This document shows, piece after piece, positions 7,001-7,238 of a stretch of 7,238 bases of DNA; position 1 is the first letter of the stretch; each line of letters starts with the position of its first letter. The notes under the pieces are model-generated. The model ran no database searches and had not been told where the DNA came from. It saw only the letters and a program-made list of their open reading frames with translations. The translations under genes were made by a program, and so were the position numbers. This DNA is from Prevotellaceae bacterium. GTDB taxonomy: Bacteria; Bacteroidota; Bacteroidia; Bacteroidales; UBA932. The stretch is taken from the NCBI GenBank assembly GCA_031268055.1, contig JAIRXY010000290.1:1-7238 (forward strand), in the 5' to 3' direction.

Positions 7001-7238
7001 TTTTTGCCACCAAGGGAACGGCAGATTTTCTGGTGGCCAACGGCGTAAATGCTACCGTGCTGCACTGGCCTGATCAACCCGACCAGCCCAACACGCTGGC
7101 CTACATCAAGGAAAAAAAGGTAGATTTGGTGGTAAACATCCCCAAAAACCTCTCGAAGGACGAGCTCAACAACGACTACCTTATCCGCCGCGGCGCGGTG
7201 GACTTCAACATTCCGCTGCTGACCAACGCGCGCTTGGC
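4078..7238 (+). CDS. carB: Carbamoyl-phosphate synthase large subunit (C-terminus cut by window edge)
   Basis: The frame is open from ATG 4078 to the right edge, giving 1053 complete codons; family members of about 1070-1075 residues imply only some 20 are missing. The enzyme makes carbamoyl phosphate from bicarbonate, ammonia supplied by the glutaminase subunit CarA, and two ATP, feeding pyrimidine and arginine synthesis in the cytoplasm. Domains in order are an N-terminal fold (LLGSGALKIGEAGEFDYSGS), the first ATP-grasp with RAAYTLGGLGSG (R172), an oligomerisation domain with a helical segment near 435-455, a second Rossmann-like part (VAVLGSGAYRIGSSVEFDW, from about 566), the second ATP-grasp with RPSYVLSGAAMNV (R720), and an allosteric MGS-like domain from about 945 (LLSTGDSRSK, FATKGTADF). 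The wording GGLGSG, VLSGAAMNV and GVHSGDATLV is closer to eukaryotic CPS such as CAD than to the E. coli enzyme. Codons are clearly more GC-rich than in the two genes to the left. No frameshift is seen. CarA is not in the window. Confidence 0.97.
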   Translation, partial: MCHPSSVSSIKKVVLLGSGALKIGEAGEFDYSGSQALKALKEEGIETILINPNIATIQTSENIADKVYFLPVTPEYVEDVIAKERPQGILLAFGGQTALNCGVKLFRSGALEKYGVAVLGTPVQAIIDTEDREKFVKKLDEIAIKTIKSEAVTSVQEAKRVAGSLGYPIIIRAAYTLGGLGSGFCDNEEELDALAQKALTYSPQILVEKSLKGWKEVEYEVVRDRYDNCITVCNMENFDPLGIHTGESIVVAPSQTLTNSEYHKLRQLAIKIIRHIGIVGECNVQYALDPASEDYRVIEVNARLSRSSALASKATGYPLAFVAAKLGLGYGLHELKNSVTKSTTACFEPALDYIVCKIPRWDLGKFKGVSRELGSSMKSVGEVMAIGRSFEEAVQKGLRMIGQGMHGFVANKELAVDNIDEALSHPTDKRIFVIAHALHKGYSVEKIHELTKIDRWFLEKLRGIITMEKELEAYSSIESLSDELLRGAKQKGFSDFQLARTVLKAKSDTIESKMIEVRRVRKERGVTPVVKQIDTLAAEYPAQTNYLYVTYNGVAHDVAFPRDGRDVAVLGSGAYRIGSSVEFDWCSVNASHTIRKRGYRSIMINFNPETVSTDYDECDRLYFDELTLERVLDIVDLEQPMGVVVSVGGQIPNNLAMRLHSCCVPILGTAAEDIDRAEDRHKFSSMLDEIGVDQPRWKELSSVSAIYKFVDEVGFPVLIRPSYVLSGAAMNVVSNRDELEYFLTLATNVSKQHPVVVSEFIENAKEIEMDAVAQNGEMIAYAISEHVEFAGVHSGDATLVFPAQKMYVETMRRIKRISHQVAKGLNISGPFNMQLLAKNNDIKVIECNLRASRSFPFVSKVLKVNFIELATRVMLGEQVEPPHKSAFDLDYVGIKAPQFSFSRLQKADPVLGVEMASTGEVGCIGDDFSEAILKAMLSVGYAIPKKNILLSTGDSRSKVDMLSAATALQENGYNIFATKGTADFLVANGVNATVLHWPDQPDQPNTLAYIKEKKVDLVVNIPKNLSKDELNNDYLIRRGAVDFNIPLLTNARL

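Noticed and set aside
1..7238. CRISPR array, tRNA, rRNA or insertion sequence
   Set aside because: No regularly spaced repeats, cloverleaf-like segment, transposase motif or terminal inverted repeats were found on either strand.

Overview
The window looks like chromosomal DNA from a Bacteroidota (Bacteroidales-like) bacterium. Two things point there. Both candidate promoters carry an exact TAnnTTTG -7 box, the signature of the Bacteroidota primary sigma factor, and start codons lack clear Shine-Dalgarno sequences. The large subunit of carbamoyl-phosphate synthase at the right end is also of the variant that I associate with Bacteroidota and that resembles eukaryotic CPS. No species can be named from the sequence alone.

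Layout: (1) 1-72, the likely last 23 codons of an unidentified Gly/Thr/Ser-rich protein, followed by a hairpin plus T-tract that resembles a terminator. (2) 158-286, a candidate promoter directly behind that T-tract and a possible 32-codon ORF ending 5 nt before the next gene. (3) 287-3845, two overlapping AT-rich genes: a 967-residue N6-adenine-type DNA methyltransferase and a small protein of about 222 residues with a PD-(D/E)XK nuclease core. Together they look like a compact two-gene restriction-modification or defence module, with no separate helicase or specificity gene. (4) 3846-4077, a short gap holding a frameshifted scrap that resembles the N-terminus of another restriction/methyltransferase protein, then a promoter. 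(5) 4078 to the right edge, carB, visibly richer in G+C, intact as far as seen but cut by the window edge about 20 residues before its expected end.

How it fits together: carB is a housekeeping gene for pyrimidine and arginine synthesis and appears to have its own promoter. The AT-rich methyltransferase/nuclease pair is probably accessory DNA inserted next to it, and the decayed scrap between them suggests repeated turnover of restriction genes at this spot. The methyltransferase would mark self DNA and the nuclease would cut unmarked DNA. That division of labour is inferred from motifs and gene order only. The long reverse-strand open frames opposite carB are treated as artefacts of its GC-rich codons.
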